Assembly (NCBI RefSeq): GCF_035762065.1
Contig: NZ_DASTPW010000015.1
Span: 1-64,000 of the forward strand
Reading direction: 5' to 3'
From: Methylibium sp035762065
GTDB lineage: Bacteria > Pseudomonadota > Gammaproteobacteria > Burkholderiales > Burkholderiaceae_C
Length of the DNA stretch: 64,000 bases
The notes beneath the pieces were generated by a model that saw only the letters and a list, made by a program, of their open reading frames with translations, did not search any database and had not been told where the DNA came from. Below, one piece after another: positions 48,835-57,378 of this stretch. Each line of letters begins with the position of its first letter. Positions within the stretch are counted from its first letter, which is position 1. The position numbers and the translations under genes were made by a program.

Positions 48835-48861
48835 GCAGCGAGGATAGCGGCGCGGTCGTGC

Positions 48862-48908
48862 CGATCGGGGCGCCCCTCGAGCGGAGCAGCGAAGCTGCAA
48901 CGGGGCGG
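48862..48908 (-). repeat. Dispersed repeat, partial copy E (reversed)
   Basis: On the minus strand it reads CCCCGTTGCAGCTTCGCTGC followed by GCTCGAGGGGCG. The first two hairpins are kept with paired base changes (GCAGC/GCTGC); the third is lost. It separates the channel gene from the dioxygenase gene. Confidence 0.65.
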
Positions 48909-48909
48909 T

Positions 48910-49611
48910 TCATGTCTCCGCCCACATGCGCAGGAGGTTGTGGTACGTGCCGGTCAGGCCGACGATGGTCTCGGTGTCGCCATGCGCCTCGCGCAACGCG
49001 AGGATCTGCATGTCGAGTTCGTAGAGCAGCCGCCGCTGGTCGTCGCGGCGCACCATGCTTTCGATCCAGAAGAAGCTCGCGAGCCGCGAGCCGCGCGTCA
49101 CCGGCTCGACGCGGTGGACGGTGCTCGCCGGGTACAGCAGCAGGTCGCCGGCCGGCAGCTTGACGCGCTGGCTGCCGACCGAAGGCTCGGGCGATTCGAT
49201 CACCAGCTCGCCGCCGTCGTAGCTGTCGGGCTCGGCGAGAAACAGCGTGCAGGAGATGTCGGTGCGCACCCGGCCGCCACGCATCGCGCCGTGCTGCACC
49301 AGGCGCACCGCGTTGTCGATGTGGTTGCCGAACTGGTTGGCCGCGTCGGCGTAGCGGTTGAACATCGGCGGGAAGACCTTCTTCGGCAGCGCGGCGGTGA
49401 AGAACAACAGGCTGGCTGCCAGCGCATCGATCACGATCTGCTGAAGCTGCTGCGTGGCCGGGTGGCCCTCGGGCAACTGCTCGTTGTGCTTCACCTGCGC
49501 CGATTGCGTGCCCGCGGTGACGCGGCCATCGCTCCAGGGCGCCTCGGCCAGCAGCGAGCGCGCTCGCGCGAGCTGAGCGGCGTCGAGCACCTCGGGGATG
49601 TGCAGCAGCAT
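48910..49611 (-). CDS. PKHD-type Fe(II)/2-oxoglutarate dioxygenase (PiuC/YbiX family)
   Basis: A 233-residue dioxygenase. The iron ligands are His and Asp in NHIDNAV and His in STVHRVEPV; the 2-oxoglutarate arginine is in RGSRLASFFW. The opening MLLHIPEVLDAAQLARAR and the PMFNRY segment match PiuC. These genes sit next to TonB-dependent siderophore receptors, and a role in iron acquisition is expected though its substrate is unknown. It follows the receptor gene by 19 bases and is the last gene of the iron block. Confidence 0.9.
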   Translation of the reverse strand: MLLHIPEVLDAAQLARARSLLAEAPWSDGRVTAGTQSAQVKHNEQLPEGHPATQQLQQIVIDALAASLLFFTAALPKKVFPPMFNRYADAANQFGNHIDNAVRLVQHGAMRGGRVRTDISCTLFLAEPDSYDGGELVIESPEPSVGSQRVKLPAGDLLLYPASTVHRVEPVTRGSRLASFFWIESMVRRDDQRRLLYELDMQILALREAHGDTETIVGLTGTYHNLLRMWAET

Positions 49612-49630
49612 GGTGCGGGCGCGGGCGCGG

Positions 49631-51973
49631 TCAGAACTTGAAGTTGCCGGTCACCGCCACGGTACGCCCGGGACCGGGCACGTAGTGGACGCGGTACACG
49701 CCATCGGCGTAGAGCTTGTCGGTCACGTTGCTGACGTTGAGCTTGTAGGTGAGCTGGTCGTTGGCCTTGAACTCGGCCATCACGTCGCCGGTGACGTAGC
49801 GCGGCACGTCGAAGGGCACCATCGCGCCGACCGGCGAGACGCCCGAGCGGGCATTCACGCCGGCGCCGGCGCGCCACTTCGGCGAGAACTGGTAGGTGGT
49901 CCAGATCGTTCCCGAATGCCGCGGCGTGAGCGCCGGCCGCGCGCCCTGCGGCTCGGCGTTCGCGACGGCCACGTCGATCGTCGCGTTCGGGATCCAGGCA
50001 TAGGAGCCGAAGACCTCCCAGTTCGGCGTGATGCGCCCGGTCAGGTCCAACTCGAAACCGGATGCGTGCCGCTTGCCCGACAGCGTGGTCAGGTTGATCA
50101 GCGGGTCGGTGTTGCGCTCGTTGAGCTTGGTGGTGCGGAAGATCGCGGCGCGCGCGGTGAAGTTGCCGTCGGCCGAGTTGGCCCGTGCGCCCAGCTCGAC
50201 GTTGATCGACTGCTCCGGCGGCGTGTCCACGTTGCTGGCCGACAAGGCATAGGCGTCGCCGGAGGTGTTGAACGACGTCGCGCCCGAGAGGTGGAAGGAC
50301 AGCCGCTCGCTCGGCTGGAACAGCAGCGCGAGCCGACGGCTCACCTCACTGACGTTCATGCGGTAGCTGGTGCGCGTGTCGGGCGTGGCCGAGCCGGTGA
50401 AGGCGTAGCTGTCGTAGTCGCCGGTCAGGTAGTCGTAGCGCAGGCCGGCGAGCAGCTTCCAGTTCGGGATGAACTCGATCAGGTCCTGCACGTAGACGCC
50501 GCCGGCGCGGCTTTCGTACTCGTTGCCCAGGCGGAACGAACGCAGCGACTCGTTCACCGAGGCGCCGTCGTCGGGTGTGCCGACGGTGGTGTTGGGTTTG
50601 GGCGGCACGACGCCGCCCTGCGCCGCATTGCGCGCCTGGTAGACCTGCTTGCGCTCGCGCGTCAGGTCGATGCCGGCTTGCAGCTCATGCGTCATGCCGA
50701 GAAGTTTGAACGCGCCGCTGTAGTCGCTCTGCACGATCAGCGTCTGCATGTCCTGCACCTTGGGCTGGAAGCCGCGGGTGAACACGGTGTTCGGGCCGAA
50801 GGTCTCCAGGCTCGCCGGCACACCGCCAGGCTGCGCCGTGGCGGCGGCGAAGCGCACGGTGCTGGCGCGCTGGTCGCGCGTGAAGTCGCCGTAGCGGACC
50901 TTGGTGGTGATCTCCTGCCCGCGCGCCAGCCGCCAGGTGTGCGAGAGCGAGACGATGCCGGCCGTGCCGTCGTTGCGGTCGCTCGCCAGGCCGTAGTAGG
51001 CGTCGGGCTCGAGCGGCAGCAACCGACTCGCAGGCGGGCGCACGCCGTTCGGCAAGCTCGCTTCGGCGGTGCTGCGGAAGGCGTACGGCAGTCCGTAATT
51101 GATGCCGTTGTCGTTGTCCAGGTAGTACAGCGTCGCGGCGAACTCGTGGCGCTCGCCGATGCCGGTGCGCCAGGCCAGCGCGACGCCGCGCTTGTTCAGC
51201 GAGGAGCCGGCGCCGTTGTTGTCGGCCTTGGTGAACATCGTGCCCACGCGCACCGCGCTCGATTCCCCGAGCTTCACGTTGAAGTCGCCGACGGTGCGCA
51301 CGTAGCTGCCGCTGCCGACCGTGACATCGACCTGCTTCTCGGTCATCAGGTAGGGCTGCTTGGTCACCTGGTTCACCGCGCCGCCGGTCGAGCCGCGGCC
51401 GAACAGCAGGCCGGCCGATCCGCGCAGCAGCTCGATGCGATCGAGGAAGAAAGTGTCGCGGTCGTAGAAGGCCGGGTCGCGCAGGCCGTCGATGAAGACG
51501 TCGCCGGTGGTCTGCAGCGCGAAACCCCGCAGGCGGATGTCTTCCTCGCCGCCTTCGGCCGCCTGGAAGGTGATGCCGGCGGTGTTGCGCAGCACGTCCT
51601 TCATCGTGTCGAGGTTGCGGTCGTCGATCAGCTTCTCGGTCACGACGGTGATCGACTGCGGGATGTCGCGCAGCTCCTGCTCGCCCTTGCCGATGCGGGT
51701 GCGCTTGGTCTGGTAGTCGTCCTTGCCCTGCCGCTCGACCTCGGCCTTCGCCCTGACGACCGGCATCACCGGCGCCGCGTCGCCGGAAGCTTCGGCGGCA
51801 GGTGCGGCTGCGGCAGCCGAGGCAGCCGCCGCCGGCGCCGACACCTTGGCCGGCGCCACGGCCTGCGCCGAAGCCAGCCCCTGCGCGAGGCCGAAGCCCG
51901 CGGCCAGCGCGCCGAGCGGCGCGAGCTTGAAACGCCGCGCGCGCGCGGCCGGGGTCGATGGGGCGTATGTCAT
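49631..51973 (-). CDS. TonB-dependent siderophore receptor (catecholate type)
   Basis: A 780-residue outer-membrane receptor. A signal peptide ends near LASAQA, followed by an Ala/Pro-rich spacer. The plug domain (about residues 85-230) has RDIPQSITVVTEKLIDDRNLDTMKDVLRNTAGI and RIELLRGSAGLLFGRGSTGGAVNQVTK; the beta-barrel ends with the terminal Phe (VAVTGNFKF). It resembles FhuE/Fiu-like receptors. The start at 51973 has GAGGA 7 bases away; a longer frame is not credible. It imports a ferric siderophore with energy from TonB-ExbB-ExbD encoded upstream. The ligand cannot be read from sequence. Confidence 0.93.
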   Translation of the reverse strand: MTYAPSTPAARARRFKLAPLGALAAGFGLAQGLASAQAVAPAKVSAPAAAASAAAAAPAAEASGDAAPVMPVVRAKAEVERQGKDDYQTKRTRIGKGEQELRDIPQSITVVTEKLIDDRNLDTMKDVLRNTAGITFQAAEGGEEDIRLRGFALQTTGDVFIDGLRDPAFYDRDTFFLDRIELLRGSAGLLFGRGSTGGAVNQVTKQPYLMTEKQVDVTVGSGSYVRTVGDFNVKLGESSAVRVGTMFTKADNNGAGSSLNKRGVALAWRTGIGERHEFAATLYYLDNDNGINYGLPYAFRSTAEASLPNGVRPPASRLLPLEPDAYYGLASDRNDGTAGIVSLSHTWRLARGQEITTKVRYGDFTRDQRASTVRFAAATAQPGGVPASLETFGPNTVFTRGFQPKVQDMQTLIVQSDYSGAFKLLGMTHELQAGIDLTRERKQVYQARNAAQGGVVPPKPNTTVGTPDDGASVNESLRSFRLGNEYESRAGGVYVQDLIEFIPNWKLLAGLRYDYLTGDYDSYAFTGSATPDTRTSYRMNVSEVSRRLALLFQPSERLSFHLSGATSFNTSGDAYALSASNVDTPPEQSINVELGARANSADGNFTARAAIFRTTKLNERNTDPLINLTTLSGKRHASGFELDLTGRITPNWEVFGSYAWIPNATIDVAVANAEPQGARPALTPRHSGTIWTTYQFSPKWRAGAGVNARSGVSPVGAMVPFDVPRYVTGDVMAEFKANDQLTYKLNVSNVTDKLYADGVYRVHYVPGPGRTVAVTGNFKF

Positions 51974-52142
51974 GCCAGGTCCTCGAGTGATAAGCGGGAA
52001 GACGGCCGGTCCGTGGCTGGCATGACAAGCGCCGCTTCGAAGCGGCCGGCGCGCGATGGAAGCGCGCTGCTGGCGGGAGCAGTCCGGGAGGAACGAAGAA
52101 AGGAGGAAAGCGGGGCGAGCGAGGCGCACGCCGCCGCGGCGA

Positions 52143-52562
52143 TCAATTCGCCTCCGGCTCGCTGACGAAGCCGAGCTTGTGCAGCCCGGCCTTCGAGGCG
52201 TCGGCGATCGTCTCGGCGACGAAGCGGTAGGCGACCGACTGGTCGGCCTTCAGGTGCACCTCGGGCTGCGGCTCGCGCCGGCCCTCGGCGAGGAAACGTT
52301 CGGCCGCGGCCTCGCGCGTGATCGGCTCGCCGTTCCAGAAGCGCTCGCCGGCCGCGTCGATCGCGAGCTCGATCTTGTCGGGCTTGAGCTCGTTGACCTG
52401 GCTGCTGGCCTTCGGCAGCTCGAGCTTGACCGCATGCGTGAGCAGCGGCGCGGTGACGATGAAGATCACCAGCAGCACCAGCATCACGTCGATCAGCGGG
52501 ACCATGTTGATGTCGGAGACCGGCTGCGCGGTGCTCTTGCGGTCGAAGGAGGCGAAGGCCAT
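52143..52562 (-). CDS. exbD: TonB system proton-channel protein ExbD
   Basis: A 139-residue inner-membrane protein with one N-terminal helix containing the essential Asp (NMVPLIDVMLVLLVIFIVTAPLL) and a periplasmic domain after residue 45. With ExbB it converts the proton gradient into TonB movement. It starts 15 bases after exbB. The gap of 169 bases to the receptor gene holds an AGGAGG-like site but no clear Fur box. Confidence 0.93.
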   Translation of the reverse strand: MAFASFDRKSTAQPVSDINMVPLIDVMLVLLVIFIVTAPLLTHAVKLELPKASSQVNELKPDKIELAIDAAGERFWNGEPITREAAAERFLAEGRREPQPEVHLKADQSVAYRFVAETIADASKAGLHKLGFVSEPEAN

Positions 52563-52576
52563 CGGCGCCCCTTCGC

Positions 52577-53335
52577 TCAGGCCGCCGCCGGCTTGGCCGC
52601 GGCGAGCGGGCGGACGTTGGCGCCGTCCCTGCGCGAGCCCGCCTCGCCCATCGTGCTGCCCATCGACAGGAAGGTCATCAGCTCGAAGGCGAAGGCGTCG
52701 AGCTTGGCGTTAAGCACGCGGTTGCTGCGGGTGAAGGCGTTGTAGGCCACCACCGCGGGGATCGCGACCGCGAGGCCGATGCCGGTCATGATCAGCGCCT
52801 CGCCGACGGGGCCGGCAACCTTGTCGAGCGTGCCGCTGCCGCTCATGCCGATGGCGACGAGCGCGTGGTAGACCCCCCAGACGGTGCCGAACAGGCCGAC
52901 GAAGGGCGCGGTCGCGCCGATGGTGGCGAGCCAGGTGAGGCCGTTCTCCATCTTGGTGGTCTCCTCGTCGAGCACCTTCTTGATCGTGCGGGTGACGAAG
53001 TCCTGCGCGCTGCCGGCTTCGCTCAGCTTGGCCGCGCCGTACTTGGCGTGGTGCACCTGCGCGTTCATCGCGTGCGCGGTCAGGTGCGCGAAGGGCTCGT
53101 GCACGCCGTGGGTGGTGATCTCGGCGCCCACCTCGTCGAGCGAGCGCGCGTTCCAGAAGAAGCCGAGGAACTTCTCGCTGCGCTGCTTGCGCACGAGGTG
53201 CGTGAGGCCCTTGACGGCGATCAGCACCCACGAGATGGCCGACATCGCCACCAGGATCGCGAGCAGCGTCTTGCCAACCACGTCGCTCTGCGCGATGAAG
53301 TGGGCGAAGCCCAGGGAGGTGGATGCGTCGGGCAT
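52577..53335 (-). CDS. exbB: TonB system proton-channel protein ExbB
   Basis: A 252-residue protein of the MotA/TolQ/ExbB family with three membrane helices (about residues 20-42, 128-152 and 170-195). The conserved region ENGLTWLATIGATAPFVGLFGTVWGVYHAL and the third helix GEALIMTGIGLAVAIPAVVAYN are plain. It forms the pentameric stator with ExbD. It begins 2 bases after the tonB stop and is part of the tonB-exbB-exbD operon. Confidence 0.93.
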   Translation of the reverse strand: MPDASTSLGFAHFIAQSDVVGKTLLAILVAMSAISWVLIAVKGLTHLVRKQRSEKFLGFFWNARSLDEVGAEITTHGVHEPFAHLTAHAMNAQVHHAKYGAAKLSEAGSAQDFVTRTIKKVLDEETTKMENGLTWLATIGATAPFVGLFGTVWGVYHALVAIGMSGSGTLDKVAGPVGEALIMTGIGLAVAIPAVVAYNAFTRSNRVLNAKLDAFAFELMTFLSMGSTMGEAGSRRDGANVRPLAAAKPAAA

Positions 53336-53337
53336 GG

Positions 53338-54048
53338 CTATCTCTCCAGTTCGAAGACGAGGGGCATCACGACCCAGAACGGCTGCGGCACGCCGTTCTC
53401 GGTGTAAGGCTTGAAGCGGGTCGCGCGCACGGTGGCGAGCGCGGAGTCGTCGAGGCGCGCGTGGCCCGACGACTGGGCGAGCGTCAGCTGGCGCGGCTGG
53501 CCTTCGCCGTCGACCAGCACGCGCACCAGCACGCGGCCGGATTCGCCGAGGCGCTTGGAGGTGCTCGGGTACACGAGCACCGGCGGCGTCAGGTAGGCGA
53601 CCGAGGTGATCGCGATCGTCTTCGGCTGCGGCGGCGGGGCCGGCGGCGCGGGGGGCGCCGGCAGCGGCTCGATCACCACCGCCGGCGCCGGCGGCTCGGC
53701 CGGCGGGGGCGGCGCCTCGAACACCGGCGGCGCCGGCGTCGGCGCCGCGGTGACGATCGGCGGCGGTTTCTGCAGCTTGGGCTGCACGCGGGGCAGGGGC
53801 GGCGGTGGCGGTGGCGGCAGGGGCACCGGCGGCGCCGGCGGCGCGATCAGCTCGACCATCAAGGGCGCCATCTGCCCGACCGCGGTGCGCACCGACTCCA
53901 CCTGCATCAGCCCCCAGCCGGCCGCCAGGTGCGCGGCGATCACGCCCAGCACCGCCAGCCGACGCGCGGCGGGCGGGAGCTCGTCGGCCAACACGGCCGG
54001 CAGCGGCGGTGCGGCGAACGCCCGCGTGGGCAAAACAGGAGAAGTCAT
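53338..54048 (-). CDS. tonB: Energy transducer TonB
   Basis: A 236-residue TonB. One helix (about residues 28-48, LAVLGVIAAHLAAGWGLMQVE) carries the S/H-type His needed for coupling. A long Pro-rich periplasmic spacer follows (about residues 65-140, with runs of up to seven prolines). The C-terminal domain has YPSTSKRLGESGRVLVRVLVDGEGQP and FKPYTENGVPQPFWV. The start at 54048 is chosen as the first Met giving a normal cytoplasmic tail; an upstream ATG at 54114 would overlap the Fur-like box. First gene of the iron operon. Confidence 0.92.
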   Translation of the reverse strand: MTSPVLPTRAFAAPPLPAVLADELPPAARRLAVLGVIAAHLAAGWGLMQVESVRTAVGQMAPLMVELIAPPAPPVPLPPPPPPPLPRVQPKLQKPPPIVTAAPTPAPPVFEAPPPPAEPPAPAVVIEPLPAPPAPPAPPPQPKTIAITSVAYLTPPVLVYPSTSKRLGESGRVLVRVLVDGEGQPRQLTLAQSSGHARLDDSALATVRATRFKPYTENGVPQPFWVVMPLVFELER

Positions 54049-54087
54049 CGGGACGATTGCGATCGAGGCGGACGGCACTGTAACGCT

Positions 54088-54106
54088 AATGCGAACGGTT
54101 CTTATT
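54088..54106 (-). promoter_or_regulatory. Fur-like box upstream of tonB
   Basis: AATGCGAACGGTTCTTATT is a 19-base imperfect palindrome with the AAT..GAAC / GTTC..ATT layout of Fur sites, 40 bases before the tonB start, in the one AT-rich patch of the region. Iron-dependent repression of tonB-exbB-exbD is predicted. A TTGACA hexamer (54105-54110) on the plus strand could belong to the tgt promoter. Confidence 0.6.
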
Positions 54107-54203
54107 GACAGCAAGGACGTGAACGCGGCCGCACGCGCGGCGCGACGTAGCGGCGTGGCGCCGAGCGACTGCCCGCCGCGGAGCTGCTGGCGACAATCCC
54201 GCG

Positions 54204-55385
54204 ATGCTTCGCTTTGAACTGCTCGCCACCGCAGGCCGCGCGCGCCGCGGCCGCCTGACGCTGAACCACGGCGTGGTCGAGACGCCGGTGTTCATGCCGG
54301 TCGGCACCTACGGCACGGTCAAGGGCGTGATGCCGCAGTCGCTGGAGGCGATGGGTGCCGAGATCATCCTGGGCAACACCTTCCACCTGTGGCTGCGCCC
54401 GGGGCTCGACGTGATGCGCCAGTTCGGCGGGCTGCACCGCTTCGAGGGCTGGCGCCGGCCCATCCTCACCGACAGCGGCGGCTTCCAGGTCTGGTCGCTC
54501 GGCGGCGCCGACGGCCGGGGCCGCAGGATCAGCGAGGAAGGCGTGCGCTTCGCCTCACCCGTCAACGGCGACAAGCTGCTGCTCACTCCCGAGGTGAGCA
54601 TGCAGATCCAGACGGTGCTGAACAGCGACATCGTGATGCAGTTCGACGAATGCACGCCCTATTTCGTGACGTCGCACGCCGCCGGCGCCGACGGCGGCCA
54701 CCTCACCACCGAGGCGGAAGCCCGCGCCTCGATGGAACTGAGCCTGCGCTGGGCGGCGCGCTGCCGCGACGAATTCGCGCGGCTCGACAACCCGAATGCG
54801 CTGTTCGGGATCGTGCAAGGCGGCATGTTCGAGAACCTGCGCGAGGCCTCGCTGGAGGGACTGGTCGGGCTCGACTTCCCCGGCTACGCGATCGGCGGCG
54901 TCAGCGTCGGCGAGCCGAAGGCCGAGATGCAGCGCATCGTCGAGCACACGCCGCACCGGCTGCCCGCGCACAAGCCGCGCTACCTGATGGGCGTCGGCAC
55001 CCCGGAAGACCTGGTGCACGGCGTCGCGAACGGCGTCGATCTTTTCGACTGCGTGATGCCCACCCGCAACGCGCGCAACGGCCACCTCTTCACCCGCTAC
55101 GGCGACCTGAAGATCCGCAACGCCCGCTTCAAGACCGACGAGCGGCCGATCGACGAGAGCTGCGCCTGCGCCGCCTGCGGCGCTGCAGGAACGTCCACCG
55201 GCTTCAGCCGCGCCTACCTGCATCACCTCGACCGCTGCGAAGAGATGCTCGGGCCGATGCTCGCGAGCATCCACAACCTGCACTACTACGTGAACCTGAT
55301 GCGCGAGGTGCGCGAAGCGCTGGACGCGGGGCGGTTCGAGGCGTGGCGCGGGCAGTTCGCCCGCGACCGGGCGCGCGGGGTGTGA
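54204..55385 (+). CDS. tgt: tRNA-guanine transglycosylase
   Basis: A 393-residue enzyme that exchanges guanine-34 for preQ1 in tRNAs for Asp, Asn, His and Tyr. Marks are LTDSGGFQVWSLG (with an active-site Asp), GIVQGGMFENLREASLEGL, YAIGGVSVGEP, FDCVMPTRNARNG with the nucleophilic Asp, and the zinc site CACAAC plus a downstream His. It works with QueA, which is encoded on the same strand but about 6 kb upstream, beyond the iron block. The start at 54204 fits the family length. Confidence 0.96.
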   Translation: MLRFELLATAGRARRGRLTLNHGVVETPVFMPVGTYGTVKGVMPQSLEAMGAEIILGNTFHLWLRPGLDVMRQFGGLHRFEGWRRPILTDSGGFQVWSLGGADGRGRRISEEGVRFASPVNGDKLLLTPEVSMQIQTVLNSDIVMQFDECTPYFVTSHAAGADGGHLTTEAEARASMELSLRWAARCRDEFARLDNPNALFGIVQGGMFENLREASLEGLVGLDFPGYAIGGVSVGEPKAEMQRIVEHTPHRLPAHKPRYLMGVGTPEDLVHGVANGVDLFDCVMPTRNARNGHLFTRYGDLKIRNARFKTDERPIDESCACAACGAAGTSTGFSRAYLHHLDRCEEMLGPMLASIHNLHYYVNLMREVREALDAGRFEAWRGQFARDRARGV

Positions 55386-55404
55386 GCGCCCGAACGCACG
55401 CTCG

Positions 55405-57378
55405 CTAGCCGCCCAGCATCGCCGCCACCCGCGCCTGCAGGGCCTGCGGCGTCACCTGCGACGCCGGGATCGGCGCACCGGCCGTCATGCCGACCGGATT
55501 CCACAGCCCGCGCCGGAACGGCCGGGTCATCGCCGCGCCGCCGATGCGCGAGAAGAACGAGCCCCACAGCCCGTGCAGCGCGAGCGGCACCACCGGCACC
55601 GGGTGCGTCTCGAGGACCTTCATCACGCCGCCCTTGAAGGGCTGCAGCCGGCCGTCCTGGGTGATGCCGCCTTCGGGAAAGATGCACAGCAGCTCGCCCT
55701 CGTCGAGCACCTTGCGCGCTTCGGCGAAGGCGCGCTCGTAGGTCGCCGGGCTGTCCTTCTGCGGGGCGATCGGGATCGCCTTCGCGAGGCGGAAGATGGC
55801 GCCGAGCACCGGCGTCGCGAAGATGCGGTGGTCCATGATGAAGCGGATCGGCCGCGGGCTCGCCGCCATCAGCAGCAGCGCGTCGACGAAGCTGACGTGG
55901 TTGCACACGAGGATCGCGGCGCCTTCGGTCGGGATGTGCTCGTCGCCCTCGATGCGGAAGCGGTACATCAGCCGCGAGACGATCACCGAGAGGAAGCGCA
56001 GCAGGTACTCGGGCACCAGCAGGAAGATGTAGGCGGCGACGACCGCGTTCAGCAGCCCGGTCACCAGGAAGATCTGCGGGATCGTGAGGCCCGCGCCGAG
56101 CAGCGCGCCGGCCATCAGGCTGCTCGCGATCATGAACAGCGCGTTGAGGATGTTGTTGGCCGCGATGATCCGCGCGCGATGCGTCGGCGCGCTGCGCAGC
56201 TGGATCAGGGCGTACATCGGCACGCTGTAGAGCCCGGCGAACAGCGACAGGGCGAACAGGTCGGCCATCACGCGCCAGTGCCACGCGCCGCGGATGAACT
56301 CGCCGACGCCCGCTGTCGCGCCGGTGGGCGCGTGCCCGCGCGTCGCGAAGAACAGGTCGATCGCGAACACGCTCATGCCGATCGCGCCGAACGGCACCAG
56401 GCCGATCTCCACGTGCCTGCGGCTCAGCACCTCGCACAGCAGCGAGCCGATGCCGATGCCCACCGAGAACACCACCAGCAGCAAGGACGCGACGCGCTCG
56501 TCGCCGCCGAGCACGTCTTTCGCGAACGACGGGAACTGGCTCAGGAACACCGCGCCGAAGAACCACATCCACGAGATGCCGAGCAGCGAGCGGAAGACCA
56601 CGACGTTGCGGTTCGCGAGCTGGAGGCTGCGCCAGGTCTCGCTGACCGGGTTCCAGTTGATGACAAGGCCTGGGTCGGTCGCCGGCGAATGCGGCACACG
56701 TTGCGCCGTCGCGCGGCCGAGCAGCGCCACGCCGAGGCAGGCGAAGGCGACCCAGTGCCGGCCGACCTCGGGCACCGCGATCAGCAGGCCGCCGATCACG
56801 TTGCCGAGCAGGATGGCGACGAACGTGCCCATCTCGACCATGCCGTTGCCGCCGGTCAGCTCGCGCTCGCTCAGGTGCTGCGGCAGGTAGGCGAACTTGA
56901 CCGGGCCGAACAGCGTCGAGTGCAAGCCCATCAGCACCACGCAGGCCAGCAGCACCGGCACGTTCGCGACCCAAAAGCCCCAGGCCGCGAGCGCCATGAT
57001 CGCGATCTCCAGCGTCTTGACGAAACGGATCACGCGCTCCTTGTCGAGCTTGTCGGCCAGCTGGCCGGCAGTCGCCGAGAACAACAGGAAGGGCGCGATG
57101 AACAGCGCGCCGATCACCAGCCCGGCCAGCGCCGGCGGCAGCCAGCTCACCTGCAGCTGGTAGGTGACCAGCACGGTGAAGGCGAACTTGAAGAGGTTGT
57201 CGTTGCCGGCGCCGAGGAACTGCGTCCAGAAAAAGGGCGCGAAGCGGCGCTGGCCGAGCAGCGCGAACTGGTTGGGATGCGGATGCGGCGCGGTGACGGC
57301 GACGACGCCGTCCGGACTCGCCGTGGTGCTCGGGCCTGCGCTCATCGCTGCTTCTCGTGATGGGGTTCGAGCGCTCAT
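55405..57378 (-). CDS. MFS transporter-acyltransferase fusion (LplT-PlsC type)
   Basis: A 657-residue membrane protein. Residues about 30-430 form an MFS domain with twelve helices of the LplT (lysophospholipid flippase) type (FFWTQFLGAGNDNLFKFAF opening). Residues about 440-650 form a PlsC acyltransferase with HX4D in CNHVSFVDALLL and FPEGGITQDGRLQPFKGG. It probably brings in and re-acylates lysophospholipid. The AMP-binding third domain seen in some Aas-type fusions is absent. The start at 57378 overlaps the upstream stop (ATGA) and has GGAG; ATG 57345 is an alternative. Confidence 0.85.
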   Translation of the reverse strand: MSARTPSREAAMSAGPSTTASPDGVVAVTAPHPHPNQFALLGQRRFAPFFWTQFLGAGNDNLFKFAFTVLVTYQLQVSWLPPALAGLVIGALFIAPFLLFSATAGQLADKLDKERVIRFVKTLEIAIMALAAWGFWVANVPVLLACVVLMGLHSTLFGPVKFAYLPQHLSERELTGGNGMVEMGTFVAILLGNVIGGLLIAVPEVGRHWVAFACLGVALLGRATAQRVPHSPATDPGLVINWNPVSETWRSLQLANRNVVVFRSLLGISWMWFFGAVFLSQFPSFAKDVLGGDERVASLLLVVFSVGIGIGSLLCEVLSRRHVEIGLVPFGAIGMSVFAIDLFFATRGHAPTGATAGVGEFIRGAWHWRVMADLFALSLFAGLYSVPMYALIQLRSAPTHRARIIAANNILNALFMIASSLMAGALLGAGLTIPQIFLVTGLLNAVVAAYIFLLVPEYLLRFLSVIVSRLMYRFRIEGDEHIPTEGAAILVCNHVSFVDALLLMAASPRPIRFIMDHRIFATPVLGAIFRLAKAIPIAPQKDSPATYERAFAEARKVLDEGELLCIFPEGGITQDGRLQPFKGGVMKVLETHPVPVVPLALHGLWGSFFSRIGGAAMTRPFRRGLWNPVGMTAGAPIPASQVTPQALQARVAAMLGG

